From: Prosapia bicincta
Taxonomy: Eukaryota; Arthropoda; Insecta; Hemiptera; Cercopidae
NCBI GenBank assembly: GCA_036971475.1
Contig: JBAIZL010000003.1
Location: 81,240,929 to 81,304,928, forward strand
Length of the DNA: 64,000 nt
Direction: 5' to 3'
Shown: piece by piece, positions 10,564 through 24,480 of the stretch
How positions within the stretch are numbered: the first letter of the stretch is position 1
Layout of the letters: every line of letters begins with the position of its first letter
Translations under genes and position numbers: made by a program
The notes under the pieces: generated by a model
The model's database searches: none
What the model was told of the DNA's origin: nothing
The model's input: only the letters and a program-made list of their open reading frames with translations

Positions 10564-13280
10564 AGATAAATAATTTATTGAATCAGTTTAGTTTTGTGGA
10601 AATCTATTTAATAAGATCTGATTTGTTTGTTAGTTTTTAATATAAATGTAAAAATTGTTATTACACCACAATTATATTTTTAGAAGTTTTATTTCTATTC
10701 AACTAAAAACACTTGTATAAATGTTACAGTAACATATCTAGCAGTGGCTTTAGATACTTACTTCTTTTTGTGTCAGTATACCATTAACATGCGTTGTTGG
10801 TATGTTTTAAATGTCACTGTTGATTTTGCGAGCCTAATCATTTTGCCTAGCGACGGCTTAAACAATTAGAAATATATTTCAATTATTGTAATTTGATTCT
10901 TTATTAAAAAATAATTTATCCGTAGAAAAGTCAAAATTGCTCAACAATTTTATAAATATAAACATTTGTAAATATAAAACCTCAATAAAGAAACTGTTTA
11001 TATTAAAAATGACTCAGAAACATGATTTTGAAAGCGATGTAATAACGGAGTAATGAAACAGGTCCCTTGTAGAGTGAGCTTGGAGTGACAACGCTCCTCG
11101 AAGTGAGATTCTTACCAACGAATAATAGGAGGTTGTGTAAGTGTTACAGTAGATTCAAGATGTGTGTTTTACTTTTAATTTCATTTTTTGTAAAAACCTC
11201 ATATTTTTCCCCTTAGAGGGAAAATTATTACTTTTATCGCGTTGTAAAACATTTTCCAAACCAAAAAATATGAGGTATCAATAAACTGTAAAATTAAGTT
11301 TTTATCAACACTTCTGTATTACTATTAAACATTATAAAACTATATTGTCCACATGTTTGAGTAAGATATGATGTAAAACCTAATAAACCTTTCTTAGAGT
11401 AATACTAATTACATAATAGTTAAAGCTCATGTCATCTCATGTCATCTCATATAAAAATGAATAAAATAACATTGGCGTAATAAGACATTCATAATGGGAA
11501 TATAATGTTTGAAACCAGGGAATAAACAAAGACATGGTAAGCATCGGATTAAACTCCTAATGGATAACTCATTTACATGCACTACGTGGCATATCCCCAT
11601 TGCTTACTTTATCCTAGGATTATACCCTCGGGATTTATAAACATCCAATCTCTCGTCACGTTGTGCTTATTACAGTTGTAGGATTTGTTATATGGACATT
11701 TTTTAGCTGTGATGATATTAAGGTGTAAGTTATAAAATATTTTTCAATTCTTTCCATTAGCTCATAGTCTACTAACATACATCTTATCAAATTTCCGATC
11801 ATTAATAAAATACCTATTTTATTAATCTAATAAAGTTCAAATTTGTTTTTTTTAAATCATATAGTGCATGACAATTTATGATAATACAGTTTTTTAAATA
11901 TTTAATAATTAATTTGAATTTACAAAACTTTGTCTCCCGGTCGGATTCGTGAGGAACTACATTTTTGAAAGCCAATCCCTTGGCACTGATCCAACTTTCC
12001 CATAGCAAGAAATCAGTTGCCTAAAAGTATGATATTTTAGGTGAAAAGCTACTTACAATAATGGAGCATTATAAGAGGTAGATAGAATGAGAAGTTATAG
12101 ACCACCATCGGCTTCATAAATTAAAAACGAAATAAATCAAAGCGAGAAAATTGTAACTAAAAAATAATAAGCCAACACCATACACTGTATAAATAGAAAA
12201 ATTGAAAATTGCAACGAAATTCTCTTTCTTTTTGCCCCTTATTGTTGTAATTCTATCAAATGTATATACATATTTATAATATCTGTAATTATTAAATATT
12301 TACAAATTTTAAAATAATATTAAAATACTTTTATTGAGGCATAAATTAAATTTGAAAGGCACTGGCATTTTTCTTGCAAATGTAGTTTTTATAAAAGTAT
12401 TAACTGGAAAAGTAATTAGAAACGACAAGATATGGCACCTTTCTAACTTACAACTTTTCTATTTTGCAAATATATTTAATTTATATTTCATGGTTGATTA
12501 GCAAGCATTATTCAAAGTAGTTTTGTTGGAACAAATATGGTGTTAACGTTTGATAAGGCAGAGATACACACTCTGGGATCAAAATTAAATTTTCTTGCCG
12601 TTTTATATTATTGGGTATTGGAATATAACTGAACCTTTATCAGTTTTCCCATACACGGCGACTGCTTTTGCTGTTCAAAAATGTGTTAAATATTAGAAAC
12701 ATTTCAACTTCTCTTGCCCCTAATTTGAATTTAAAAATTCATCGTTGGTTTGTAAGGACACCGATTTTGATCGAATACTTTAAAGTTTTGAAGAAAATAT
12801 TTTTTTATTGCTGTATTAAATTATGTTTCTAAATATTATTTTAAAACCATCAGCTTATAAAATCTATTACTAATCCAATTTCAAATTAATGCAGTTGATT
12901 TATTTACAACTCCAACTGTGGCTTACATGAATTGTCATGACCTCCGACGGTAATTTACTGTGTAGGGCCTATGTTTACAGCGTAGACTTGCAATTAAATT
13001 GAAGTTGGTTTTAAAACGATAATTTCTTCTAAACTTCGGAGTTTAGTCGGATATTATATCTTCTACATTAAGATTTAGCTTGGACACTATTACATCTCGC
13101 CACACCAAATAATATATAAATGGCAAAACTCGTTCAAGTGTGGAAATAAACATAACCGAAAGTCAACTTACTCGTCTATTTACGCCTACCTATTACTATC
13201 TAAGTGTTTACAAAATTTATATTACTAATTAAACAATAATTAAATAATAAATTGAATATATACATACACTTTTTAATCCT
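10562..13280. other. AT-rich interval without recognised genes
   Basis: No open frame longer than 64 codons and no family motif. It holds AT-rich unique-looking sequence plus a short tandem of GTCATCTCAT near 11432. It could be intronic or intergenic. Confidence 0.5.
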
Positions 13281-13327
13281 ATAATGGTTCACCAGGCTAT
13301 ATTCCTTAGGTGAGCTGGCTCCGTCAA

Positions 13328-13339
13328 CCATGCGCATGG
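13328..13339. repeat. 12 bp perfect palindrome
   Basis: CCATGCGCATGG reads the same on both strands, in a locally GC-richer stretch (13280-13680) that also holds the promoter-like sites. Confidence 0.6.
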
Positions 13340-13605
13340 GGCTAGTAACCCTAACACGAGTGAAGGGTTTAGGATAATTGACTATGTGTCTAGCTATTAA
13401 ACTATTTCCATGGAAAATCAGGAGGTAGTTACAGGGAGCTGCATGGAAAGTGTCACCTACAGTTTCCCTCTCTTAAGTGAAATGAAAAAAACGTTTCAAG
13501 AAAGAAGCCCTGACAGGGATAATCCCGAAATAGATAATGCAGTTGCATTGCGAGCAAGGACTGGGTGTGTTTTGTATGGTCGCCGTTGACGTAAACCGGT
13601 AACTG

Positions 13606-13680
13606 TGACGTCATTCGCAACTGTGACTGAGAATAAAAAGCCACATTCGATGAAGCTTAGTGACACATTTCAGCAATACG
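13606..13680 (+). promoter_or_regulatory. Promoter-like cluster: CRE-type site plus TATA-like box
   Basis: A full palindromic TGACGTCA (13606-13613), the classic CREB/ATF site, is followed about 20 bp later by GAATAAAAAG (13631-13640), a TATA-like box. About 35 bp further on, near 13671, is a CAGCAA that could be a start site. A donor-like AAG|GTATTC lies at about 13710. No gene downstream was recognised, so this is a motif-level suggestion only. Confidence 0.25.
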
Positions 13681-15628
13681 CACCGTATTTATGTTGGTTA
13701 TACAGCTAAGGTATTCAGTAAAATATTCATCTCAAAAATATTTTTAATTTTCGTTTGTGTTGCAGCAAACATGAAACATACATTCGAGTTGCCTGTTAAA
13801 TATCAATTATTCATATCATTATTTCTGAAATAAGTCAATTCTCCTGCAAAGCTGAACAACCGTTAGGTGATTGTGTGCGTGACTGTGAGTGTACGAGTGT
13901 GGGCGAGTATATTCATTAATCCTACATCCCAGTGTGTAACTTCGCAACACCTACATCCTTCCACCGAGACACCTGCTCCATTTAACTATCTTTTATTAAA
14001 TAAAACTGCCTCCCTCTTTACAAAGTTACCAGTATGGGCATCGATTATAATCATGTTATAGTGCTTTCTTCATATGGTTTTCCATAAATGAAGAAAATAA
14101 TTTTTACCTGAATTCGTTGAGGAAACTAGTTTATAAGTCTAACGCAACTTATTTAGTTTTTTTTTCTTTCCGAGACCAAATAAAAGGGAAAATCAAAGTA
14201 CAATTGCGTAGTACAAATAGCTTTGATACTTTAAATGGGCGATTTATGAATTTTACACACCGTTCTGAACTGAGAATTTTACAATTTGTTTGTCTGATGT
14301 TAACTAAATATTATTCTTTCCAACCAGGCTAGTAAATTAAATTAATTATTTTGCTCCTATACTATTGTAAAATGTTACCAAACATTAATCATCCTTCAAA
14401 GTATTCTATTAGATGTTAGAAGTTTTTGGCTAACTTATAGATAACATTCAAGTCCTTTAGCTCAGATATCATCTTTATATACAATGCCAAAATCGTTTTA
14501 ATTTAGTAAGGTACAAATACTCAACAAATAGTATCCTTTTATCTACAATTGTAACTGCTTTTTATTCAATCTGCCTCGTGTCAATTTTAGTGTGCTTTTG
14601 TGTATGCGCATACAACGATCTTGTATAAAATAATTATTATCAGCTACCCAAGAATAAGTGGTATTTGCACATCACTAATATTTGCACAAGTGTAGTGTTA
14701 GAGAAATCGTGTTTCTTGTTTGTTTAATGGAACCAAAAATAATTATGTCTAGTGACACAAATATTTAGTGTTTATTATAAAAGGGTTTAACTATTTTATT
14801 TCTGTAGTAACAGTATGATCGAATAGTAGAATATGTTTTCATTATATAATGAAGGATTAGGATTTTGGTACTAACCAGCATTAATTTTGTTTCTTAAAAA
14901 TCTCACATTTATCTGGAAAATATATTGAGTTCTTTATTATATAATATATTCTTTATAGTTCTTTATTTAACCCATTTTTTTCTGACTCTACGCACATTAT
15001 GTCAAGCACTAATTGTTGCAATTGGAATTCGTGTTCTGTAATAAGTTCCTTGCAAAGATCTTTATACTCTACATTCACTTTAAGTTTGTATATTTTGTTT
15101 GTACAATATATTAATATAAAATTTTAGCCCTAGGTTACTTATGACTAGATTTTGGAACACGATTACTTATGTATCGTCAATTTGACTACTCTATTTTTTT
15201 TTTTTTTACGACAAAATAGTATTTTTGTGTTAAAATTCTTAGATATAGTAATATCCCATACTTCTTCACCACTTAGAAACAAATATTATAGTAGCTAAGA
15301 ATCCTACTATATGAAAGAAAAATAATAATTACAATGACTGCCATTTAGTAAAGTAGTGAAATGCCAATGTTTAATAAAGTCTTTATAAAATAAGGTTAAA
15401 CATATTTTATTTATTTTTAAAAAAATGGAACGAATGACTGAGTTATAGAACACGTTTTTAATCAAATGAAAGAGTTTTTTAATTCGCCAATGTTCATGGT
15501 GAATAAATGAAAATAGGCATTATTTACAGCTGAAACAAGCTGTTTTACTTGCTGCCACGCTCTACACACATTGCTTAGTGTTGTGCGCATACTGAATTTC
15601 TATGTGCACAATAGCTAGTAATCACCCT
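13681..15628. other. AT-rich interval; dispersed repeat at 14150-14340
   Basis: No gene is recognised. The part at 14150-14340 (TTTCCGAGAC, CTGAACTGAGAATTTT, TTTCCAACCAGGCT) is similar in order and sense to 34655-34830 (CTCCGAGAC, CTGAGGCGAGAATT, TTTCCAATCAGGCT), so both belong to an old dispersed repeat. Confidence 0.5.
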
Positions 15629-16385
15629 TCAGATGACAGCATGATAAAAATAACAAATCATTCTGTCTCGTGCTTGCTTTGGATCTGCTGGGTTGCTGGG
15701 ATTCCAAAAAAACTCAAAAATCTGCCATTTCGCGTTTTTCCACGTTTCAAGAAGTAATAGCATTTGCGATTCAGTTATTTCCATTGCTACGTCAAAGTTT
15801 TGAAGGAAACGGGATATGGGTATAACGGTGGGGGTATAAGTGGTTCTATTACAGTCCCCACAACTTACCGTTTTGAAACCGCCCACAATATTACGTATTG
15901 GAGTGCGAATATGGAGCGAATCAGGATCAGTGACTCATTGGTAATTATATTTAGCTCCAATGAATACAGATTGTGAGATAAATATGTTAAGATTAGGTTC
16001 ACGACTAGGTGTGTCATTCACACTAGATAGGGGGTTGTTATTAAGTGGAGGAACGACATGAGGTGAAGAGTAGACGTTAGAAGAAACGACATTGGGTGGC
16101 GAATCGGTGTCACGTGGAATGTCGGTGAAACGTGGAGGCCCAACTGTACTTGGAGGATCACGTGGTGCTCTGTAAGTGCTCTGGGACTTTCCTGAGTGGT
16201 CTTAGTATTACTGTCTGATTATTCACTCGTGGCTGTGAATAATCTTCAAGATATTTTCTTAAAACACTTTCTCTAGGGCAACTAAACACCCTTTTACTGT
16301 ATGATGCAAATGCAAAGAGTTGTAGAGTGTTCGAAGATAAGAGCATGCATCGTTTCTGGCTGGTATCCAAAACACAAACCTGCAT
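15629..16385 (-). pseudogene. Unrecognised coding-like region with frameshift and in-frame stop
   Basis: Three minus-strand pieces line up in order. A 75-codon frame starts at 16385. Near 16200 the reading switches frame into a Pro/Ser/Asn-rich stretch with no stop for 88 codons (including RAPRDPPSTVGPPRF, SSPHVVPPLNNNP and DTPSREPNLN). After one TGA near 15936 the same frame continues as DPDSLHIRTPIRNIVGGFKT and runs to 15629. A consensus splice donor GTAAGT follows GGFKT directly (about 15865), so the last part may be intronic. Composition differs from the AT-rich flanks and looks coding. I do not recognise the family. It is either a decayed gene or an exon of a divergent host gene. Confidence 0.4.
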
Positions 16386-17099
16386 TTAGAAATGTTTAAA
16401 AGTTTTATACATTTTAAAACAATGTTTACCATTTACATTTCAGAGGAAATAAATGTATTAAATATGACCATTAAATACGTATTCGGGATCAGATATATAG
16501 GCCATGCAAAGCATAATATCAATAACCAAAAATATATGTTTTTTACTTAGTGTCGCGATTCTGAAGCAACGAATTTAAGGTAGATGGTAAAGGGGTTATA
16601 ATTTCATTTTCTGATTTTAGTATAATAATTAGTTGGCTTTATGGTATTTATTTTGCACAGACACATGAACCGCGCATAAGCGCTTCTACTCACACCACAC
16701 GATTTTTTTTAAATTTGAGTAATTTGATTGTAAGCGTTTTATTTTGTAGGAACGTTTACCTCACAAACTCATAAATTGGTACAATTTAATTTACACACAA
16801 TGTTGCTCACATTTCCTTAAACGTAAATTAGTTTATTTAGGTCTCATTACAGTTATAGAGATTAAAACATCTGAATACACAATACGTAAATTGCTAATAT
16901 CTCTGGCCAGAAATTACAAAGTGTTTTACAAGCAATATTCGTGTATATGCGTGTATATATATTTACGTAACACAACCACTTTCCTCCCATTTGAGTAGTT
17001 TAATGTTCTACGTATTAAGGTATATAACCCTATGAGATTTTATTAGGCGCATATTATAATAGTTGTACAACATATTTATAGAGGGTATTTCATTATTAT
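16386..17099. other. AT-rich interval, nothing recognised
   Basis: No open frame or motif supports a gene here. The sequence is unique-looking within this window. Confidence 0.5.
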
Positions 17100-17281
17100 A
17101 CTGACATATGATTTAATTTTGTAAAAATGTTTTATTAGATAATTATTTTTCTGAAGATGCTGATACTATTTAATCGGCGAAAAGCTTTGAATAAATATAT
17201 TCATTAAAAGTATTCTTGTTTTTGAAATATTTTTAATTTATTAACTATATTACAAGAAAACATATCACCATATTTAACATA

Positions 17282-17342
<61 letters not shown>
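17100..17342 (+). repeat. PLE 3' end fragment with hammerhead-like motif and (TA)n
   Basis: It carries CTGAAGAT, a six-base-pair stem (GCTGAT with ATCGGC) and GAAAAGCTTTGAATAAA at 17151-17190, then ACAAGAAAACATATCACCAT and (TA)n at 17286-17342. The order motif, ACAAGAAAACA block, (TA)n is the same as in the other PLE ends in this window. No coding sequence is attached to this copy. Confidence 0.6.
17151..17184 (+). ncRNA. Hammerhead-ribozyme-like core
   Basis: CUGANGA is followed by a single U, a fully pairable stem II (GCUGAU/AUCGGC) with an eight-base loop, then GAAA. Hammerhead motifs are known in Penelope-like retroelements. The extra U between CUGANGA and stem II departs from the textbook core, but the same extra U occurs in the copy at 50412-50447. 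Stems I and III and the cleavage site are not obvious, so activity is doubtful. Confidence 0.35.
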
Positions 17343-17343
<1 letters not shown>

Positions 17344-17649
17344 GGTTAAATAAATAGTTTCTTAAAAAGAAGCCCTGGTGTAGACACAGAACTATACAGT
17401 ACTAAAATAGTTTTCAACATGTTGGTAGTGTTCCTCAGTGAGAAGCTTCGGCTTGAAATAAATGTATAAAGTCAAATAAAATACTTATCTCTTGTTTAAA
17501 AGTATTTGTTGGACCATATATATTTTGAATGGTCATAATGATGAATAGTTACCATCCGGAGAACATCCACTCATATTCAAGTGCCTGAATTCGCAGTTCC
17601 TATTTTTCTCTAGAATCTCATCTAGCAATGACCAGGTGATATTTATCTA

Positions 17650-18284
<635 letters not shown>

Positions 18285-20515
18285 TTTGAATTGGACAAAG
18301 AATCGGTGGAAAGTGACCACTCGGGGGTTTTTGAGTATGCTGAACTCAATGCCGTCATCGAAAGTCACCGGGGATGTACTGGCGAGGCTAAACTCATGTA
18401 CCAAAGGGGTTGAAATAGGGTAAAAATGTCAGATGCCTTAGAATCGCGGGATAATGACCGTTGGGCGGTTTTTTGAGGATGCTAAATTCAATGGCGTCAT
18501 CTAGAGTCACCGGGGATGAACCTGATGTAACTCTACGTAAGTACCAAAGGGATGATTTGGGGTAAAATATCAAAAGTCATAAAATAACTATAAAATACCA
18601 CTCGGGGGTTTCGGTAAGGCAGAATTCAATGCCGTCACCGAAAGTCGCCGGGGATGCACAGATGTGGTTCCACGAGAGTACCAAAGGGGTGAATTGGGGT
18701 GAAAAAGTCAAAAGTTAAAAAATCTCTGGAACATAACCACTCGGGGGTTTTTGAGGATGCTGAATTCAATTCCGCCATCGAAAGTCACCAGGGATGGACA
18801 GATGATACGCTACGTGAGTGCCAAAGGGATGATTTGGGGTAGAAATGTCAAAAGTCAAAAAATTACTAGAAAATAATCAACTCGAGGAATTTTGATGAAG
18901 CGGAATTCAATGCCGTCACCGAATGTCACCGGGAATGCATTGGTGTGGTTCCACGAGAGAACCAAAGGGGTGAATTGGGGTGAGAATGTTAGAGGTCAAA
19001 AAATCGCTGAAAAATAACCGCTCGGGGGTTTTCGAGGATTCTGAATTCAATGCCGTCATCGGAAGTCTCCGGGGATGTATTTGTGAGGCTAAACCCATGT
19101 ACCAAAGGGGTTGAATTAGGGTAAAAATGTCAGATGCCTAAGAATCGTGAGATAATGACCATTCGGGGATTTTTGAGGATGCTAAATTCAATTGCGTTAT
19201 ATAGAGTCACCGGGGATGGACCGGATGTGACTCTACGTAAGTACCAAAGGGATGATTTGGGGTTAAGAGTAAAAAGTCAAAGAATAACTAGAAAATATCC
19301 CCTCGGGGGTTTTTGGTAAGACGGAGTTTAATGCCGTCACCGAAAGTCGCCGGTGATGCACTGGTATGGTTCCACGCGAGTAACAAAGGGGTGAATTGGG
19401 GTGAAAAATCAAAAGTCAAAAAATCGCTGGAACATAACCACTCGGGGGTTTTTGAGGGTGCTGAATTCAATTCCGCTATCGAATGTCAACGGGGATGGAC
19501 GTATGTGATTCTACGTGAGTGCCAAAGGGATGATTTGGGGTAGAAATGTCAAAAGTAAAAAAAAAAAAATACTAGAAAATATCAACTCGGGAAATTATGA
19601 TGAGGCGGAATTTAATGCCGTCACCGAGAGTCACCGGGAATGGATTTGTGTAGTTCCACGCGACTACCAAATTTGTAAATTGGTGTGAAAATGTCAGAAG
19701 TCAAAAAATCGCTGGAAAATATCAGCTCGGAGGTTTTTGAGGATGCTGAATTTAATGCCGTCATCTAAAGTCTCCGGGGATGTTCTGGTGAGGCTAAACC
19801 CATGGACCAAAGGGGTTGAATTGAGGTCAAAATGTCAGATGCCTAAGAATCGCGGGAAAATGGCAGTTCGGGGGTTTCTGAGGATGCTAAATTCAATGAC
19901 GTCATCTAGGCGGGCGTGGTGAATTCAATGGCACGTGAGTGCCAAAGGGATGATTTGGGGTAAAAATGTCAAAAGTCAAAAATTTACTTGAAATTTACAC
20001 TTGGAGGTTTTTGAGGAGGCTGAATTGAATGCCGTCGCCGGACATGTACTGCGATGGTTCTACACAAGTACCAAAGGGATAAATTGGGTTGAAATTGTCA
20101 GATAAATAACTGCCTTAGGGATTTGAGGATGATGAATTCAATACCGTCATCGAAAGACACCAGGGCTGGACGGGTGTGGGCTCTACGGGAGTATCAAAGA
20201 GAGAATTGGGGTAAAAAGGTCAGAGGTTAAGAGATCGTTATAAAATGATCACTCGGGGTTTTTAATAATGCTGAGTCTAATCCTAGCACCGAAGTTGACC
20301 ATGCACAATCCGGGAAGGGACTGAGGGTGTCGCTGTGGGTGAATTGAGGTAAAACTTGCCAGAATCTAAAATATTGCCCAAAAATGCGCATTCGAAGATT
20401 TTCGAAGGTCCTAGTCCCTTGTCATTAAAATTCGTCGGGGATGTACGGAGTTACCAAGGGGTGATTTGGGGTATATATCCCATTGACAATAAATCGCCCT
20501 AAATTGGCATGTTTC
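18285..20515 (-). repeat. Satellite array 2, same monomer, inverted orientation
   Basis: Read on the minus strand, it shows the same ordered blocks as arrays 1 and 3: ACTCGGGGGTTTTTGAGG is the complement of the CCCCGAGTGATCATTTT zone, and ACCAAAGGGGTGAATTGGGG the complement of the CCCCAATTCACCCCTTT zone. About 16 monomers of roughly 139 bp are present, more diverged than those of array 1. No copy of the tail sequence was found beside it. Open frames within it are repeat by-products. Confidence 0.9.
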
Positions 20516-20984
20516 CAACTATGCAACATAACCAACAGAAAGAGTCGGGTTCGCGACCTTGTCTTGGACAGAAGTTGTGCTACAACTATTTACAAAAATG
20601 TTTGTGATATGAAAACATAAACAGGCGGCACTCCGATAGCAGTTCTAGCACGTTTGTTTACCTCATGTCTGTCAAACTAATCTTTATAACTTGGAGCAGT
20701 GTTTCAATGCAGCCTGTCCATGTGCTTTAAGAATTTTAAAGACTGTATTCTCGATCGATTCAATTTGAAAAGATAACCGTTTGTCCCAAATTGATAATTT
20801 TATAAAAATTAAATTTTTTATTTAATTTTTAAAATAATGTATATTGTCTACCTAATTGTCATATATTTTCTTTCCAATTTTACTTAGACTATTTAAACAT
20901 TTATGTTTGTTTTCTCATTCTTCTTCGGGTAATTATTTTTTTCTCTTTTCGTGTTATTTTCTTTTATTCTTTTAAAAAGGATGG
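20516..20984. other. Spacer between satellite array 2 and repeat copy B
   Basis: Unique-looking sequence that becomes T-rich towards 20984. No gene is recognised. Copy B starts abruptly at 20985. Confidence 0.5.
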
Positions 20985-22592
20985 TATCGTTAGCGGGGGC
21001 AGCGGAATTACTTTTCAACCATCCGTTAATGAAAAAAATTGTACTATAACCGTAAATTATAAAAAACTATAAATAAGTACACCTTATATTTTTTCAACCT
21101 TTATACAACTTAGAATAAACGACAAAGATAATTTGTTGACCCTAATCATTTCATCGACTTATCTTTATCAGCTTATATATCCAGAAAACCTATTATGCCA
21201 ATATCTACAAATTCCAAGCTAAACCTTTAACTACCGTCATCGTGCCTGACCATCAGCGACGGGTTAGCCGAAGAAGACAGTGATTCAGGTGCTGTATCTA
21301 ATGACCAACAAAAAATAGAAAGACTAGTTACACTTTGTAAGATGTCTTTGTACAGCCAATATGTCTAGAATGTTCTGAGCCGCTGTGTAAATACTGCTGT
21401 CAAAATTGAGTTATTATTTTTATTGCCAGTTTCCATAAATAAAGCTTATAATATGTCAGATGATATCTTGTATATAAAGTTAAGTGTGTACAATCAGTGA
21501 ACAAGAAATAATTAGTGTATGTTAATTATCGTGCTATTATAAGTCTTTTTAGCTAAACTGCGCTAAAATCTGTAGGTTTTATTTACTACAGTTTTAAATT
21601 AGTAAATAAAATATGACTGCTCTCATAAAACTACGTTTACCCTACTAGTCACATGCAATCAGAATATTCAAAAACAATTTTTATAAAGTAAATGCAAGAT
21701 AAATTGTTAAACCACACAATAAATCACACTTAGTCATTTCGTGCCTGTGAGCTACAACGGCAGTAGTATTTTGACAAAAATTGCAGGACGGTAGTTGAAG
21801 TAGTAGTTAATAAATACTGAATCATCTTTCGTTAATCTCTGTATTGTATACAAGAACCTAAATGACATCTGTGCGAGTGTTGTCAGTTTATATTACGATA
21901 TCAGGCTGTCTGGTGTAAACAAACATAGGTCCAAGCCAAACAAAGATAGAGGCTCGCACTCCACAAGTACTCTCGTGGACGAAGGCCAGAAAAACTGACT
22001 TTCTGTATTCTATCTTTTCCATCCCTTTCTCTCATTTACATACGGCGTAAACGTAAATAATTTATGGTACTCTCCCAACGTCAAAATGGTCGTATAAAGA
22101 CGGAAACATTTGTTTCTATCCTCGCCTTTAGCCGCTGATAGTCTATATTTTAATTTATTAATATGTTTATTGAATACATTGGTATTAACTTTTAGTGAAT
22201 ATTTATGGCGTAGGCCATATTAAATGTTACATCTGTTAATACATGTGTTGTAGACTTGTGGTAACATGTTTGCAAAGTTACCAAATTGTAACAATATACA
22301 GCAAATAATAGTCACTTTTAGATTCTTAAAATTGGATAGAGATGCTATGACAATTAATTTGAAAAGCAAGTTAAGTTAAAAAATAAATACCTAATCGATC
22401 CTATAGTATCTAAGAACCCCAAGGGAAAAGTATGAGATGCATTGACCGGAACATTAAGATAAGTTTGGTCTGCCATCAAGTAAACAAACGCGTTAGAATG
22501 GGTTTCAGATTGTCGGCTGTTTATGTTTCCATATCAGAATTACTCAAAAATGGTTTGAAAAATATATAAATGATGTAGCAAAGATTGAACAC

Positions 22593-22937
22593 GTGGATAT
22601 ATACACACATTCTATGACCGTAAGGGCAAAACATTTTAAGTACTTATTTAAGGATACATGTATCATAGGTGTTAATATGCTAACTAAACTAGAGAGCAGT
22701 TCAGGCGGTTTAAGCAATGATAAATATATAAAATACTTCATTTCTACATCTCTGAAGATTATATGTCAGGATATAGTTCTTCCCAATGTATATTGCAGTG
22801 TAGCTAGGAATCAGAACGTTTTCAGTAAGCAATGTAATAAATCTATTATGTTTATCCTCGATATTCTAGTCCCAAGAGTAACTTTGATGTCTATGGGATT
22901 TTCACTCACTTTAGAGTTGCATGAAAAACTGTTTTAA
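22593..22937 (+). pseudogene. Unrecognised short frame shared by copies A and B
   Basis: A 114-codon frame including DIVLPNVYCSVARNQN, SIMFILDILVPRVTLMSMGF and LTLELHEKLF. Its counterpart in copy A (2632-2955) is also open at 107 codons with scattered amino-acid changes, and the tail from FILDILVPRV is repeated at 3310-3405. Staying open in two diverged copies is weak evidence of past coding. No domain is recognised. It may be the 3' part of the recombinase-like gene of copy A or an accident of the repeat. Confidence 0.3.
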
Positions 22938-24265
22938 GTACGGTGATCATTGGTACGTAAACAAATACAGTAGTGCATGGATAATTCGAGGTAGATGGGA
23001 CCGAGACACCGTTAGATTACCGACAACTTGGATTACACGGAAATAGCTCCTGTACACTAGAAAAAAAACTGGAGTTCTATTGAACCCTAATACTATAATT
23101 AAGAATGCACGAAATACGTATGTAGAACTTTACTGATTACAGTACATACATAAATTAATGTTGCTTGGCTCTTCAAGACTACTGTACTGATTCTTGCTTG
23201 CGGGGATACCATACGATATAAATACCATACTAAGTGTTGGCAATTAGAGCTAAAGAAAAGCCGATGCCCGTTGTAATCTTTATCAGGACGCCCAATGTTT
23301 TGATCGTAGATAGTCTTTTTGTTCGCCTACCATAAAAATGAAACGAGATTATCAGTAAAATTTCAGTAAATCTAAAGTATAGTGAAAAATTACCGTGATC
23401 ATCGGTAGTAAATATTTATGACTATCAACGTCTAAAGATTGACTACAAAACGTTTTATAAGCTAACTTATAAGTTAGGGTTCCTTAACTGAAGTAATTTT
23501 CTATCAACGAAAAATAGAGAATATTCAAAGTGAAATATTAAGTTTGTAATTAGGAGTTATTTATTAACTGGTATTGCTAGTGGTAGAATTCGTAAAATAT
23601 ATAAACAAAGGAGACAGTTTTGAGAAGTGATTGACTATTAGCAGACTTTGTCTTGAGATTAGTCACAGCCGAACGAACTAAAATCATTCTGATACTAACT
23701 ATAGAAATGTATGTAACATGTCGACCGAAGAACGGAGAGATTTTTTAAAGTGAAACAAATCTACAAAACAGTCATTTTTTACGTCTTCTTTTTTAACAAG
23801 AAATAACATCATAGTGACTAACTTTATTCTGTCACTCTGCATAACGCTATTTTACAGTTAGTTTTTGAAGACTGGTTCCTCAGCTATATTCGCCAAAATA
23901 TTTGTAAATTTTTTCGCCATAATAATATTAATAAATCAAATTGTAGATATGCGAGCCAGGAGGGATACGGTTAAAGATAGAATTAAAGAAGAAGATTAAA
24001 ATATACTTAAATCTTAGCAGATATATTTTCAGGTGCATTCAACTTGTCTTGATGAAAATAACATCACGATCAAGGTGTAATGTCATCCTTTAGGAACATA
24101 TCTAAGGGAGGAATTATATAAATGTTTTAACCTGGCAACAACGACTACCAGGAAAATTTAATGAATGTAGTTAAAAAAGAACTTTTAGAAAAAATAGGTT
24201 TTTACTCAAACACAATTATACCTATAATAACTTATGACAAACCAAATATGGTGGATAAATAAAAT

Positions 24266-24480
24266 ACCGAAATCGTTTTTCACCGTGATGCCTAGCTACA
24301 ATGCAATATACATTGGGAAGAACTATATCCTTACATAATATTATATTCCTTAGAGATGTAGAAGTAAAGAAGTATATTTACCATTGCTTAAACCGCCTGA
24401 ACTGCTCTCTAGTTTTATTGGCACAAAACCTCCTATGATACATGAATCCTTGAATAAATACTTAAAATGTTTTGCCCTTA
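24266..24480 (-). repeat. Inverted copy of an internal segment in copy B
   Basis: On the minus strand this repeats about 22622-22838 of the same element (AAGGATATAGTTCTTCCCAA, AGAGAGCAGTTCAGGCGGTT), giving about 215 bp arms separated by roughly 1.45 kb. Copy A keeps only the outer ~75 bp (4735-4810). This internal inverted repeat is therefore part of the family's structure. Confidence 0.75.

Noticed and set aside
20535..20560. tRNA or SINE B-box at GGGTTCGCGACC
   Set aside because: No A-box at proper spacing and no cloverleaf; isolated match only.
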